From the NCBI RefSeq assembly GCF_002262885.1, contig NZ_NKYF01000027.1, forward strand, positions 1 through 64,000: a stretch of DNA of 64,000 bases, written 5' to 3'. The stretch is from Pseudonocardia sp. MH-G8 (GTDB taxonomy: Bacteria > Actinomycetota > Actinomycetes > Mycobacteriales > Pseudonocardiaceae). Below, in pieces: positions 16,901-24,484 of the stretch (positions are counted from its first letter, which is position 1; each line of letters starts with the position of its first letter). The notes below the pieces were generated by a model. That model was given only the letters and a program-made list of their open reading frames with translations. It searched no databases and was not told the DNA's origin. The translations under genes and the position numbers were made by a program.

Positions 16901-19900
16901 CGATTACGGGGGCGGCGAACGGCGCGAACGGCAGCTTGTTGATCCAGACCAGGCGCAGCCGGTCGGGGTCGGCGATGTCGACGCCTTGCCACAGGCCCTT
17001 GGTGCCGACCAGGACGCCGCCCCCGTCGGTGTGGTCGTCGAACTGCCGGACGGCGCGGGGGTTGCCGAGCAGGACGGCGCTGTGCACCGGGGTGGTGTCG
17101 CCGTCGCGTCGCAGGCTCTCGGACAGGTACCGGCTGATGCCGGCGGCGGTGCTCTTGGCGGTCGTGAGGACCATCGCGCCGCCGTCGTAGCCGCCGCGGG
17201 CGTCGTAGTCCTGGGGTTCGTCGTCCTCGTCCAGGACCGGCTGGATCATCTCTCGGGTGTAGCCGGTGAGCTGGTGGGCGACGGTGCGCATGGCGCCGTC
17301 GCTCTGCTCGGCCCAGGAGGGGAAGTCGGCCAGGCAGACGAGCTCGGCCTGGTTCTTCATGTCGAACGGTGTCGGCAGGTGCAGGGTCGGGACGGTGCTG
17401 CGCAGCCCAAGCCGGGTCCGGATGAAGGTCCACTGCGCAGCGACGCGCAGCGTGGCAGACACGTAGTAGGTGCGCTCGAAGGTGGCCAGGAACTGCTGCC
17501 AGGTGCCGTCGGCGGGCAGCTCGATCGGACTGGTGCTGATGCGGAAGCGGTAGCGGCGCAGCTCGGCGCGCAGCGCTTCGACCTCCTCGGCGTACACGAC
17601 CTGGTTGGTGGTGCCGGGCGGCAACGCGCCCAGCGGCGGTGCCGCTCCGTCGCCGGTCCTGGCGTGATCGGTCGCGCCGCCGTCGCCCGTGCCGGTGGGG
17701 CCTTCAGCTGCGTCGGGGTCGAGGTCGTCAGGGTCGGATTCGCCGGCGGGGTCGGTCGCGTCGAGCGGCAGCGTCTCGTCCGGATCGTCTACGGCGGCGT
17801 CGGTTGCGGTGCCGCTTTCGGTGCTGCGGTCGTCGTCGGTGTCGTCCGTGCTGGGGCCGCCGTCCGGGCCGGGGCTGCCGCCGGGCGTACTGCCCTGGCC
17901 GGTGCCGGGTGCTCCGGGGGTGCCGGTGGTGGGCAGGCCGAGGGCAGCGTCGGTGTCGGCAACGATCCTCTGTGCGGTGGCGCTGACCTCGGCTGCGCCG
18001 ACGACGAGGGCGTCGAGGCGTTCGAGGTCGTAGAAGCTCATGGTGGTGGCGTGCGCGCCGCGGTAGGCCGATAGGGTGCCGACGAGCACATCGCACATGC
18101 CCGACAGGCGCAGCAGCTGGCCCATCAGGTATTGGACCTGTCCGGTGCCGCTGGCGCCGCTGTACGGGCTGGCCAGGGTGACGGTGCGTGAGCCGACGAG
18201 GGTGCCGACGCCGGTGCCGCGCGCGTCGAACGCCTGTCCGGCGACCTTGGGCAGCGCCTCGTGGTCGAGCAGCAGGCCGAGGTTGCGCACTCCTTCGGCG
18301 GCCTGGTCGCGTTCGGTGCCGGGCCGGGCGTCGCGGGTCCAGCTGTCGAGCTCGCTGTACAGGTCCTCCACCAGACGGTAGTCCAGTGTGGCGGTCAGGG
18401 CGCCGGTGGCGCTGTCCTCGAGCTGGTGGGCCTCGTCGAGGATGAGCAGGGTGTCCGGGCCGAGGTCGGACAGCTCGTCGAGGTGGGCGAGCAGCAGCGC
18501 GTGGTTGGCCAGAATGAGCCGGTGGCCGAGCAGGGCCTCCTTGACTCCGTCGGTGTGGACGGCCAGCGGTGTGGGGGCGGCCGCTTCGTACTCGCCGGTG
18601 TTGGCCTGGGACAGCGACTCGAGCCAGATGCTGACGGCGTTGTTGCTGTAGCCGGTGAAGAACAGCGGCACGTCGACCGGGTCGACCGAGTGTGCGGTCC
18701 AGGACTGCTCGACGGTGGTGGAGGCGATCAGACGCAGCGTCAGGTAGGCGAGCAGCTCGCGGAAGATGACGCGCCCGAGGAAGCGGTTGCGACTGGTGCT
18801 GTGGCTGCGCCGTGGGACGGTCGGCGCGGCGAGCAGCGCGGTTGCGTCGGTCAGCGACAACGTCAGCGCGCGAAGCGACAGCCGGTTGGCCTTGCCCTTG
18901 ACGACGTCGGAGGCGTTGAGCAGCCCGGGGATTGCCGCTTCGAGGTGCGCGACGTCGGCGGCCAGCTGCGCCTGCAGCTGCTTGGTCGCGGTGGTGATGA
19001 TCGCGGTGCGGTCGGGGTCGCCAGCGAGCCAGTCCAGGGCGACGGCGAGCACGGCGAAGCTCTTACCGGTGCCGGTGGGCGCTTCGACCAGGCCGGAGCT
19101 GGCCTGGTCGGCCCAGGTGTGCATCTGCTGGGTCATCTGCGTCTGCGGCTGGCGGGGTGCGGCGCCGGGACGGACGGCGCGGGCGAGGGCGGTGACGTCG
19201 ACCTTGCCGTCAGTTCCGCGCAGGCTCGTGCTCACGCTGACCGCCGAGCGTCCGATCGGTCCGGTGGGGCTGCGCCGCGGGGTATGTCCGGCCAGGTCGG
19301 AGTTCAGGACGCCGGCGACCTCTGCGGTGGTGTGGACGCGCTCGTCGCCGAGCAGCTCGTCCTGCGGCGCGCCGACGTGCCCGGCGGCCAATGAGCGCAC
19401 CAGGGTCCAGGCGGGGGAGTCGGCGGTCAGGCTGGCGAGCAGGTCCTGACGGTCGGCGGGCATCGCGGCTAACGTCTGTGCGCAGTGCTGCAGGACGCGG
19501 GCGAGCAGCTCGCTGTCGTCGACGGCGTCGTGCCAACCCAGCCCGGCGCGGTCGATGCCGAGGTCGTCGGCCAGGGGCGCGAGCGCGTGCCGGGTGGCGG
19601 TCGGGTAGAGCGCGAGGGTGAGGTAGAAGGCGTCGACGTAAGTGCCGCGCAGGTCGGGCATGTCCTCGCGGGCGGCGGTTGCGCTCAGCAGCGGGAAGTC
19701 GGCCTGGGTGCCGTTGTAGGTGACGATCAGGTCGGTGCCGTCGGTATAGGCGTACAAGTCCTCCAGCGCCTGTCTTGGGCTGACGGCCGCTGCGGCGTGC
19801 GCCTCGCGGACGCGCGTGGAGCGGATGACCCAGGTGTCGTCGGGAAGTTCGACGTAGGCGCTGAACTGCGGCTGCTCGGCGACCCAGGCGCTGTCGTTGC

Positions 19901-20468
19901 TCAGCCGGACGGCGCCGACCTGGTAAATCCGCTTGTCGGTGTACGGGTCGCTGGTGGTGGTGTGCACGACGGACTCGAGGTCGACTATGACGGCGCGCAC
20001 GGTGCGCCCGACGGCGCCGAGCGCACCGGTGGGCGGTTCGGCGGGCGGCTCCTCGGCAGGATCGGCGGGCGCGGGCAGGGTCGTGGTGTCTGCTGTCGAG
20101 GCAGTGACGGCCGCACCGGAGGCAGTGGCGTCGGCGGTGTCGTCGGCGGACGGACCGGGGGTGGGTGCGGCGACGGCCCGGGCGGTCGGGCCGCCGGGTG
20201 CGCTGATGTGTCCAGGGCTGTCGCGGTGGAGAAGACCGGCGGCCACCGCCTCGTCGAGCAGTGCGGCCAGGCGCTCGCGGCGTTGGCCGGGGAAGCGGCG
20301 CATGACGGCCGTGAGCAGCTCGTCGACGCTGACCGCGGGGTGGTCGCGCAGGTGCTCTACGGCGAGGGTGGCGAGCCGCTGGGCGTGCGGGGACGCCGCA
20401 CTGTGTCCGGCTACGTTGGCCGAGGGGCCGAGTATCGTTGTATTCCCGCCCTTGGATAGCCCGACCAC
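13899..20468 (-). CDS. DEDDh exonuclease-DinG-like helicase-RecQ helicase fusion (2189 aa)
   Basis: Start is GTG 20468, with AAAGGGG upstream. Residues 30-90 look like a winged-helix segment. The exonuclease (about 158-340) shows the DEDDh residues: DLE (D163/E165), YNGTQADF (N252/D257) and HDAVDD (H313...D318). Helicase 1 is DinG/XPD-like: Walker A EAPTGTGKS at about 465, DEAH (LLILDEAHQLED) at about 676, motif VI QAVGRLIR at about 1230. It has no cysteines where DinG holds its Fe-S cluster and carries an acidic Gly/Asp/Thr linker at about 843-945. Helicase 2 is RecQ-like: LLPTGFGKS at about 1400, IDEAHTVVQW at about 1507, QQVGRAGRD at about 1727. The RecQ zinc cysteines lie at about 2006-2038 (CANRKF...CC...CSAC). 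Exonuclease-DinG fusions are known; the added RecQ half is what is unusual. Predicted to unwind and degrade DNA in 3'-5' steps as part of the three-gene block. Confidence 0.9.
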   Translation of the reverse strand: MVGLSKGGNTTILGPSANVAGHSAASPHAQRLATLAVEHLRDHPAVSVDELLTAVMRRFPGQRRERLAALLDEAVAAGLLHRDSPGHISAPGGPTARAVAAPTPGPSADDTADATASGAAVTASTADTTTLPAPADPAEEPPAEPPTGALGAVGRTVRAVIVDLESVVHTTTSDPYTDKRIYQVGAVRLSNDSAWVAEQPQFSAYVELPDDTWVIRSTRVREAHAAAAVSPRQALEDLYAYTDGTDLIVTYNGTQADFPLLSATAAREDMPDLRGTYVDAFYLTLALYPTATRHALAPLADDLGIDRAGLGWHDAVDDSELLARVLQHCAQTLAAMPADRQDLLASLTADSPAWTLVRSLAAGHVGAPQDELLGDERVHTTAEVAGVLNSDLAGHTPRRSPTGPIGRSAVSVSTSLRGTDGKVDVTALARAVRPGAAPRQPQTQMTQQMHTWADQASSGLVEAPTGTGKSFAVLAVALDWLAGDPDRTAIITTATKQLQAQLAADVAHLEAAIPGLLNASDVVKGKANRLSLRALTLSLTDATALLAAPTVPRRSHSTSRNRFLGRVIFRELLAYLTLRLIASTTVEQSWTAHSVDPVDVPLFFTGYSNNAVSIWLESLSQANTGEYEAAAPTPLAVHTDGVKEALLGHRLILANHALLLAHLDELSDLGPDTLLILDEAHQLEDSATGALTATLDYRLVEDLYSELDSWTRDARPGTERDQAAEGVRNLGLLLDHEALPKVAGQAFDARGTGVGTLVGSRTVTLASPYSGASGTGQVQYLMGQLLRLSGMCDVLVGTLSAYRGAHATTMSFYDLERLDALVVGAAEVSATAQRIVADTDAALGLPTTGTPGAPGTGQGSTPGGSPGPDGGPSTDDTDDDRSTESGTATDAAVDDPDETLPLDATDPAGESDPDDLDPDAAEGPTGTGDGGATDHARTGDGAAPPLGALPPGTTNQVVYAEEVEALRAELRRYRFRISTSPIELPADGTWQQFLATFERTYYVSATLRVAAQWTFIRTRLGLRSTVPTLHLPTPFDMKNQAELVCLADFPSWAEQSDGAMRTVAHQLTGYTREMIQPVLDEDDEPQDYDARGGYDGGAMVLTTAKSTAAGISRYLSESLRRDGDTTPVHSAVLLGNPRAVRQFDDHTDGGGVLVGTKGLWQGVDIADPDRLRLVWINKLPFAPFAAPVIEARRAAVVARADAAHAEDPDAVATETYYLPLAALQLRQAVGRLIRSEQHRGVVIISDRKLAGHTALRRAYRETFLGSLDADLLRTDPVTGERTGGNVMPMADAWTRIWDFYVRNSLLDPARAGELSTPQALLEHTVLPQTRRIRELALTAEEVTQYQAGGRLVAEVLDRCAQVGGLLKLSDTPTELKSSQQAVITAVAEGRNALGLLPTGFGKSYCFQLPALVLPGVTLVISPLVALMHDQALELNASIGGAVRALVAPLRESSSRAGKTEIADQLLGRADHHIKLIYASPERLGQRRFRQIVTEAVRTGVISRIVIDEAHTVVQWDDFRPSMRRAAQFLVRLRADHGLAVTALTATANRTVHAGLRTQVFGLDADIPTVSSAEALAEASAAGPTGLVTVRENPIRPELALFRRSISPAGPAVNAGLAEEVVDHIEDHAIFYCLTVRDVVALHAHLRDYVGDGNVRVRRFHGRLTEAEKHAVMTEFREAPRCGDEGFAPMLIVATSAFGLGINRPDIRTVFCVSTPTDLSQLYQQVGRAGRDVAGSATTGAPPADSSPADGTTAGTAGGTAAAAATPLANVGLALLTPRGLRTARFMTTSDLPAPLLVRMGKAVLAVHNGVLDAGTIADRLIAEDVDAGRLSQDDAAKSRTSEQYTSGVVRAFAALSALGVVDDLGDFPPLCTIKPGELRNSGDQDTDPTEQAVVDAILALPGRSDDRTSLHRARLHVPSLHRHLSATVERYADLADDPPSTWQLLADLHDRGQLDVSAAPSRKLVTGIAVHTPTLPAGYASALAGKAARAAEEIRLLHDFFTDRNTCANRKFADYFGVDTLPDGCCNTAANRCSACWDNDTTIPVEQKPPAAGDALNMPKPRLAGARTDSSVRQKRLDEQVYRLVWADYRGVHARDVYRALRGEDSYYHPIRRRRVRLRHNLVVSRYFGAQHMVKLNQIEDSLARLEADGRVVPLRHGMWRERGHADRAAAAAARAAATATPVPAGTAP

Positions 20469-20812
20469 GTTGCCCCTTTGCTACTTCCCTGCCGTGCAGA
20501 CTGTCTGTCGTCAGGACGTAGCCGTCTGTTTCAGGCAGCCAACGGCCCAACACCTGCTGAGGCTCGCCGTCGGGGCGGTGCTGTCCGGTTGGCGCTCAGG
20601 GATGCGCGGCCCAGGCGCTGCCACTGACGGACGCCTTCGGCAAGGCCTGGCCGACCCGCGACGAGTTCGGCTGGCTTCCGCGATCACCGACAAGACGGTG
20701 CTGATCAGCCGCTGGACACGAGCAAGGGCCCGGTCGAGGGGCTCGCCGCGGGGCCAGCGGAAGACCTCGACCGTGTGCGCCCCTGTTCCGCATTCACGGA
20801 CAAGCTGCCCGC
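20469..20812. promoter_or_regulatory. upstream region of the helicase block
   Basis: No coding frame is convincing. An inverted repeat CAGAC-T-GTCTG lies at 20497-20507, about 30 bp before the GTG start of the minus-strand helicase gene. That is a plausible operator position. No clear -10/-35 pair could be assigned. Confidence 0.35.
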
Positions 20813-21330
20813 ATGGATCACGCGCAGCTCGCCGGGCTCGTCGTCCTCGCCGCCGAACGCACCCACGGCGACGATCCCGGCTACGGCTTCCGCAAGCTCG
20901 TCGACATCGCCGAACGCGGGATCGCCCAGCCCTTCAACGACCCCACGACCGCCATTATGGCCATCGACCGCCTGCACGACAGCCTCCGCCAGCTCGCCAC
21001 CCGGAGCTTCCCGACCGGCCGACACAACGATGGAGGTGGCGACGTACGGCTCATCGAACGGACTCTCGGGTGGGACGGGTACGTCCGACTCGCCTTCGAC
21101 GAGCTCCGGCTCGCCGGCGCAGCATCACCGCAGGTTCCACGCCGGATCTCGCCGCACTGCATGACCTCAAGGCCATCGCGTCACCGGAACGGCATCCTCC
21201 GCTCGACCGACAGTTGGACCTTCTCTCCGCCGGGGTCGAGCAACAGTTCGACGACGGGCCCGATCGACACGCCGCACTCGTACCCGACCAACAGGGCCTC
21301 GGATCCGGAACCGACCTCAGCAGCTGGAGT
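20813..21330 (+). pseudogene. DUF2254 membrane protein remnant, truncated and frameshifted
   Basis: Residues in one frame (YGFRKLVDIAERGIAQPFND, then AIDRLHDSLRQLATR and WDGYVRLAFDELRLAGA) match the soluble C-terminal part of DUF2254 predicted membrane proteins. The match continues in another frame after about 21130 (HPPLDRQLDLLSAGVEQ), so there is a frameshift. The N-terminal transmembrane half is absent. It is a decayed fragment next to the accessory element and probably marks old recombination at its boundary. Confidence 0.7.
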
Positions 21331-21881
21331 CAACCGTCAATCTGTCCCACGCGGGGCTGGTCGCCGCGCGCAACGACGTGACCGGGCGCCACCGCCCGGG
21401 ATCTCCTGACCGCTGGAGCGTTCCTCAGCAGCGACAGTTAGCGAATCGATGCACGTCGGGCTCCGTCTCGTCGACCTGATGGTCGAGGCCGGCTGGGCGG
21501 ACCTCGGCCCTCTATGACGGCATCGCGGTGCGTCGCGACGCCCTACGTCACGTCCTGGTGTGCGACGAGCACAGCGCCGTTTTCGCGGCAAACGACACGC
21601 CTGCACGACCGGCCGGGCGGGCGCGTGTGACGCCACGGTCGGTCCGAGCGCCACGAACCTGGTGTCGAGCCCCGCAGCTCGTCGATCCCGTTGCCCGCGA
21701 TGCCGCCGCCGCTGAACCGGAGCGCCGATCGGCTGCAGCATGGGAAGTCCGACGTCGAGGATGCTGGCGGATGTCGACGCGTAACGCGGCGGCGCCGAAC
21801 GGACCGCCCGAACAGGGCGCTGGTCGCGTGATGGACTGAGACCGGCCACACGGGTGGTCATGCGCAACGAGGGGTGAGCTC
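21331..21881. other. non-coding or decayed stretch
   Basis: There is no recognisable gene on either strand. Short frames here are interrupted and Arg/Ala-rich. A GAGGGGT ribosome-site-like sequence precedes the next gene at 21882. Confidence 0.5.
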
Positions 21882-22355
21882 ATGGATGGTGCTTCCGGTG
21901 CCAGGATTCCAGAATCCGTGCGAGCGCTGCTTGACGGGTCTGGTCTGAAGTCCAAGATCGGCGTGACGGTTCTGCTCGTCGTCAACGACGAGGCCGCCTG
22001 GCCGAGGGTCGCGAGCCTCAGCGTGGGGGAGCTGCTTGTGCGCGGGGACGAGGTCCTCATGACACTCTGGGAGCGCAGCCGGACGACCGCTGCGCTGCGC
22101 GCGGCGCGGGCTGGGCTGCTCCACGTCGTCGACGGTGGCGGGATCGTCCGCATCGGTGCTGGTTTCGATCCGATCGACGTGGAGACCGGTGCGGGTCGAG
22201 TGACGTTCCGAGGAGTCGTCGAGGAGGTCGAGCTCGATGTGGTGCCGTACGCCGTCGTCACCCACGGGATCTCGTTCGAGCTGACGGATCCCGACGACGC
22301 GATCGCTCGGTGGGAGCAGCAGCTCGATCGCCTGCGGCAGGTACCCGTCAGGTGA
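21882..22355 (+). CDS. hypothetical protein, possible flavin/pyridoxamine-oxidase-like split barrel
   Basis: The 157-aa soluble protein starts at ATG 21882, with GAGGGGTGAGCTC in front. The alternating β-strand pattern (KIGVTVLLVVNDE, WPRVASLSVGELLV, LLHVVDGGGIVRIGAG) and the segment WERSRTTAALRAARAG suggest a pyridoxamine-5'-phosphate-oxidase-like FMN split barrel. This is a fold guess, not a firm family hit. The gene precedes the ABC importer and FAD monooxygenase set and could be a flavin-dependent helper of that pathway. There are no transmembrane segments. Confidence 0.55.
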   Translation: MDGASGARIPESVRALLDGSGLKSKIGVTVLLVVNDEAAWPRVASLSVGELLVRGDEVLMTLWERSRTTAALRAARAGLLHVVDGGGIVRIGAGFDPIDVETGAGRVTFRGVVEEVELDVVPYAVVTHGISFELTDPDDAIARWEQQLDRLRQVPVR

Positions 22356-22535
22356 GAGGTGCCGCGCCACCGCGGCGTCGATGGACTCGCCAGTGCGTCG
22401 CGCGCGTCCGACGTGTCGCTCGCGGGGATGGTCGGGCGAGTGGGTCGGTCCCGTAGCCGACTCCGCGGGCGAGGCCACGTCGTGCGCGGTAGGCGCGGCC
22501 GCGCGTGTCGCGGGGGTTGTGCAGGCTGTCGACTG

Positions 22536-22547
22536 TGTGTATACAAA
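22536..22547. promoter_or_regulatory. TGTATACA-type GntR operator candidate upstream of the ABC importer
   Basis: TGTGTATACAAA contains the palindrome TGTATACA, about 40 bp before the binding-protein start. Very similar sites lie at 38373-38382, at the GntR gene's own start, and at 37547-37554 (TGTATGCA), upstream of the MFS-led operon. FadR/VanR-type GntR proteins bind such TGTATACA palindromes. Confidence 0.45.
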
Positions 22548-22585
22548 CTGTCGATGCTCGGTCCACAGGGCTCCTGCGGAAGGCG

Positions 22586-23593
22586 ATGTCGATGGATGTG
22601 CGGCCAGGGATTCGCCGGTTGCTCCCGCTGCTCCTCGTCGTCGTACTCAGCGCGGGGTGCGCTACGGGGACGGACAACGGTGATCAGCTGACCTGGAAGG
22701 TCGGGACGCTGCAGTGCTCGACCGACTGCGGCTTCCTCAAGATGGCCGAGGAGAAGGGCTTCTTCGAGCGCCGCGGCGTCGAGGTCGAGTTCGTGACCCT
22801 GCAGAGCGCATCCCAGGCACTGCCCGCCCTGGCCTCTGGCGAGGTGGATGCGGTGGAGCAGAACGCGGGCGCGTTCTTCATCGCCTCCGAGCGGGGAGAC
22901 CTCGACGCCTCCATTATCGGGTCGACGATGATCGGGTTGCCGTGGGCGATCTACGCGAAGAAGGAGATCACCAGCCTCGACCAGCTGCCGGGTACGAGTA
23001 TCGCGATCTCGTCGCCCACGGGGCTGCCGGCGACGATCGCGGACGTCATGTTCGCCCAGGCCGGGGTGTCCGGTGAGTCCATGCAGAAGCTCAACGGTGG
23101 CGGCAACGCCGACCGGTACCGCGCGGTCGTCGCCGGGACCACCGACAGCGCGTCCTCGCCCGCCGACTACGTGCCCCGGGCAGCCGGCGACGGGGTCAAC
23201 GTGGTGGCCCTGTCGCCCGACGTCGTCCCGGACTACCCGCGGTACTCGATCATCGCCCGGAACGACCGGCTGGCCGCCAAGCCGGAAGCGGCCCGTCGCT
23301 ACCTCGCCGGGCTGATGGACGGATTCCGCTACGCCTACGCCCATGCGGAAGAGGCCTTGGCGCTCGCAGCGAAGGAGGCCGGGACCACGCCCGACGATCC
23401 GTACATCACCTACATGCACGACCTGATCGTCGACAAGCAGCTGGTGGATCCCGATGCCGGTGTGGCCGAGCCGCGGTTGACCTACCTGTCGACGATGCTG
23501 ACCGACACCGGGCACCTCCGCCGGCCTGCGGATCTCGCCACGTTGGTCGACGACCGGCCGCAGAACGACGCGCTGGCGATGACGCGTTCGTGA
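22586..23593 (+). CDS. ABC transporter substrate-binding lipoprotein (NMT1/SsuA-like)
   Basis: The 335-aa protein starts at ATG 22586 (GGAAGG upstream); a second ATG lies 6 bp later. It has a lipoprotein signal peptide with lipobox LSAGC at about residue 24, so it is anchored outside the membrane. The mature part is an NMT1/TauA/SsuA-like solute-binding fold: KVGTLQCSTDCGFLKMAEEK near the start, SGEVDAVEQNAG, then a domain-2 helical C-terminus. This family delivers sulfonates, nitrate, thiamine precursors or aromatic acids to the importer. ATPase and permease genes follow directly (23641, 24485), and then a FAD monooxygenase. That context suggests uptake of the compound degraded by the downstream enzymes. 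Confidence 0.88.
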   Translation: MSMDVRPGIRRLLPLLLVVVLSAGCATGTDNGDQLTWKVGTLQCSTDCGFLKMAEEKGFFERRGVEVEFVTLQSASQALPALASGEVDAVEQNAGAFFIASERGDLDASIIGSTMIGLPWAIYAKKEITSLDQLPGTSIAISSPTGLPATIADVMFAQAGVSGESMQKLNGGGNADRYRAVVAGTTDSASSPADYVPRAAGDGVNVVALSPDVVPDYPRYSIIARNDRLAAKPEAARRYLAGLMDGFRYAYAHAEEALALAAKEAGTTPDDPYITYMHDLIVDKQLVDPDAGVAEPRLTYLSTMLTDTGHLRRPADLATLVDDRPQNDALAMTRS

Positions 23594-23640
23594 GCCACCA
23601 GCCGCAGAGGATCCGCAGTGAGCGCGCCGGAAGGAGACCC

Positions 23641-24459
23641 ATGGCCGACAACCAGGCGGGCGTGTCGATCGAGGACGTGTCCAAGACCTTCACCGTGCGC
23701 GGAGGCAGGCAGGTGGAGGAGGTCCACGTGCTGGACCGCGTCTCCTTGCGGGTCGAACCGGGCGAGATCATCGCTCTGACCGGCTTGAGCGGATGCGGCA
23801 AGACGACGCTGCTGCGCATCCTCCTCGGGCTCGAACGGCCCGACTCCGGGCGTGTGGTGGTGAACGGCACCGAGGTGGAGGGATGCGGCGCGGACCGGAG
23901 CATGGTCTTCCAGAACGCGCAGCTATTCCCGTGGCGCACCGCGCTGGAGAACGTCGAGTTCGGGCTGGAGGCGCGGGGGGTGTCGACGCAGGAGCGGCGC
24001 CGCACAGCGCTCGAGAAGCTCGAACTCGTCGGGCTCGCGCACGCCGCTGACCGGCGCCCCGACCAACTGTCCGGCGGCATGCAGCAGCGTGTCGGCCTGG
24101 CGAGGGCGCTCAGCGTCGACCCCGCCGTGCTGCTGATGGACGAGCCGTTCGGCGCGCTCGACGCGCAGACCCGGGAAGGCCTGCAGGCCGAGGTGCTGCG
24201 CATCCATCGGGAGACCGGCAAGACGATCGTCTTCGTGACCCACGACCTGGACGAGGCCGTCCTGCTCGCCGACCGCGTCGTGCTGATGGCGCCGGCCCCC
24301 GGCCGGATCGACAGGATCTTCCCGATCGGGCTGCCCCGCCCGCGAACCGACCTGATGACCGTACGCGGGCTCGAGGAGTTCGGCGCGCAGCGCTACGAGA
24401 TCTGGCGCCGGCTTATGACCGGAGCACCCGCGCAGGCGGACGCGCCGGCCTCCACCTAG
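23641..24459 (+). CDS. ABC transporter ATP-binding protein (nitrate/sulfonate/taurine type)
   Basis: The 272-aa protein starts at ATG 23641 with AAGGAG in front; the frame is open upstream. Motifs in order: Walker A GLSGCGKTT (about residue 48), Q-loop VFQNAQLFPW, signature LSGGMQQRVGLARAL (about 143), Walker B LLMDEPFGALD, H-loop VTHDLDEAVLLADRV. Length and sequence are of the SsuB/TauB family, cytoplasmic ATPases energising import. It lies between the binding protein and the permease, in the same operon. Confidence 0.93.
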   Translation: MADNQAGVSIEDVSKTFTVRGGRQVEEVHVLDRVSLRVEPGEIIALTGLSGCGKTTLLRILLGLERPDSGRVVVNGTEVEGCGADRSMVFQNAQLFPWRTALENVEFGLEARGVSTQERRRTALEKLELVGLAHAADRRPDQLSGGMQQRVGLARALSVDPAVLLMDEPFGALDAQTREGLQAEVLRIHRETGKTIVFVTHDLDEAVLLADRVVLMAPAPGRIDRIFPIGLPRPRTDLMTVRGLEEFGAQRYEIWRRLMTGAPAQADAPAST

Positions 24460-24484
24460 CCCACAGCCCGGACGGAGCGCAGAG

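Noticed and set aside
13830..18074. Very long open frame on the plus strand (over 1400 codons) opposite the helicase gene
   Set aside because: Its translation is a Gly/Ala/Val/Arg-rich run with no domain motif. The minus strand has clear helicase and nuclease motifs. High-GC third positions keep the opposite frame open.
5148..20468. Naming the helicase/ATPase block as a known system such as Dpd or DISARM
   Set aside because: The partner genes expected for those systems (methyltransferase, PLD nuclease, deazapurine genes) are absent. RecQ alone is not enough.
21410..21881. Possible gene between the DUF2254 relic and 21882
   Set aside because: Frames on both strands are interrupted or Arg-rich and match nothing I recognise.
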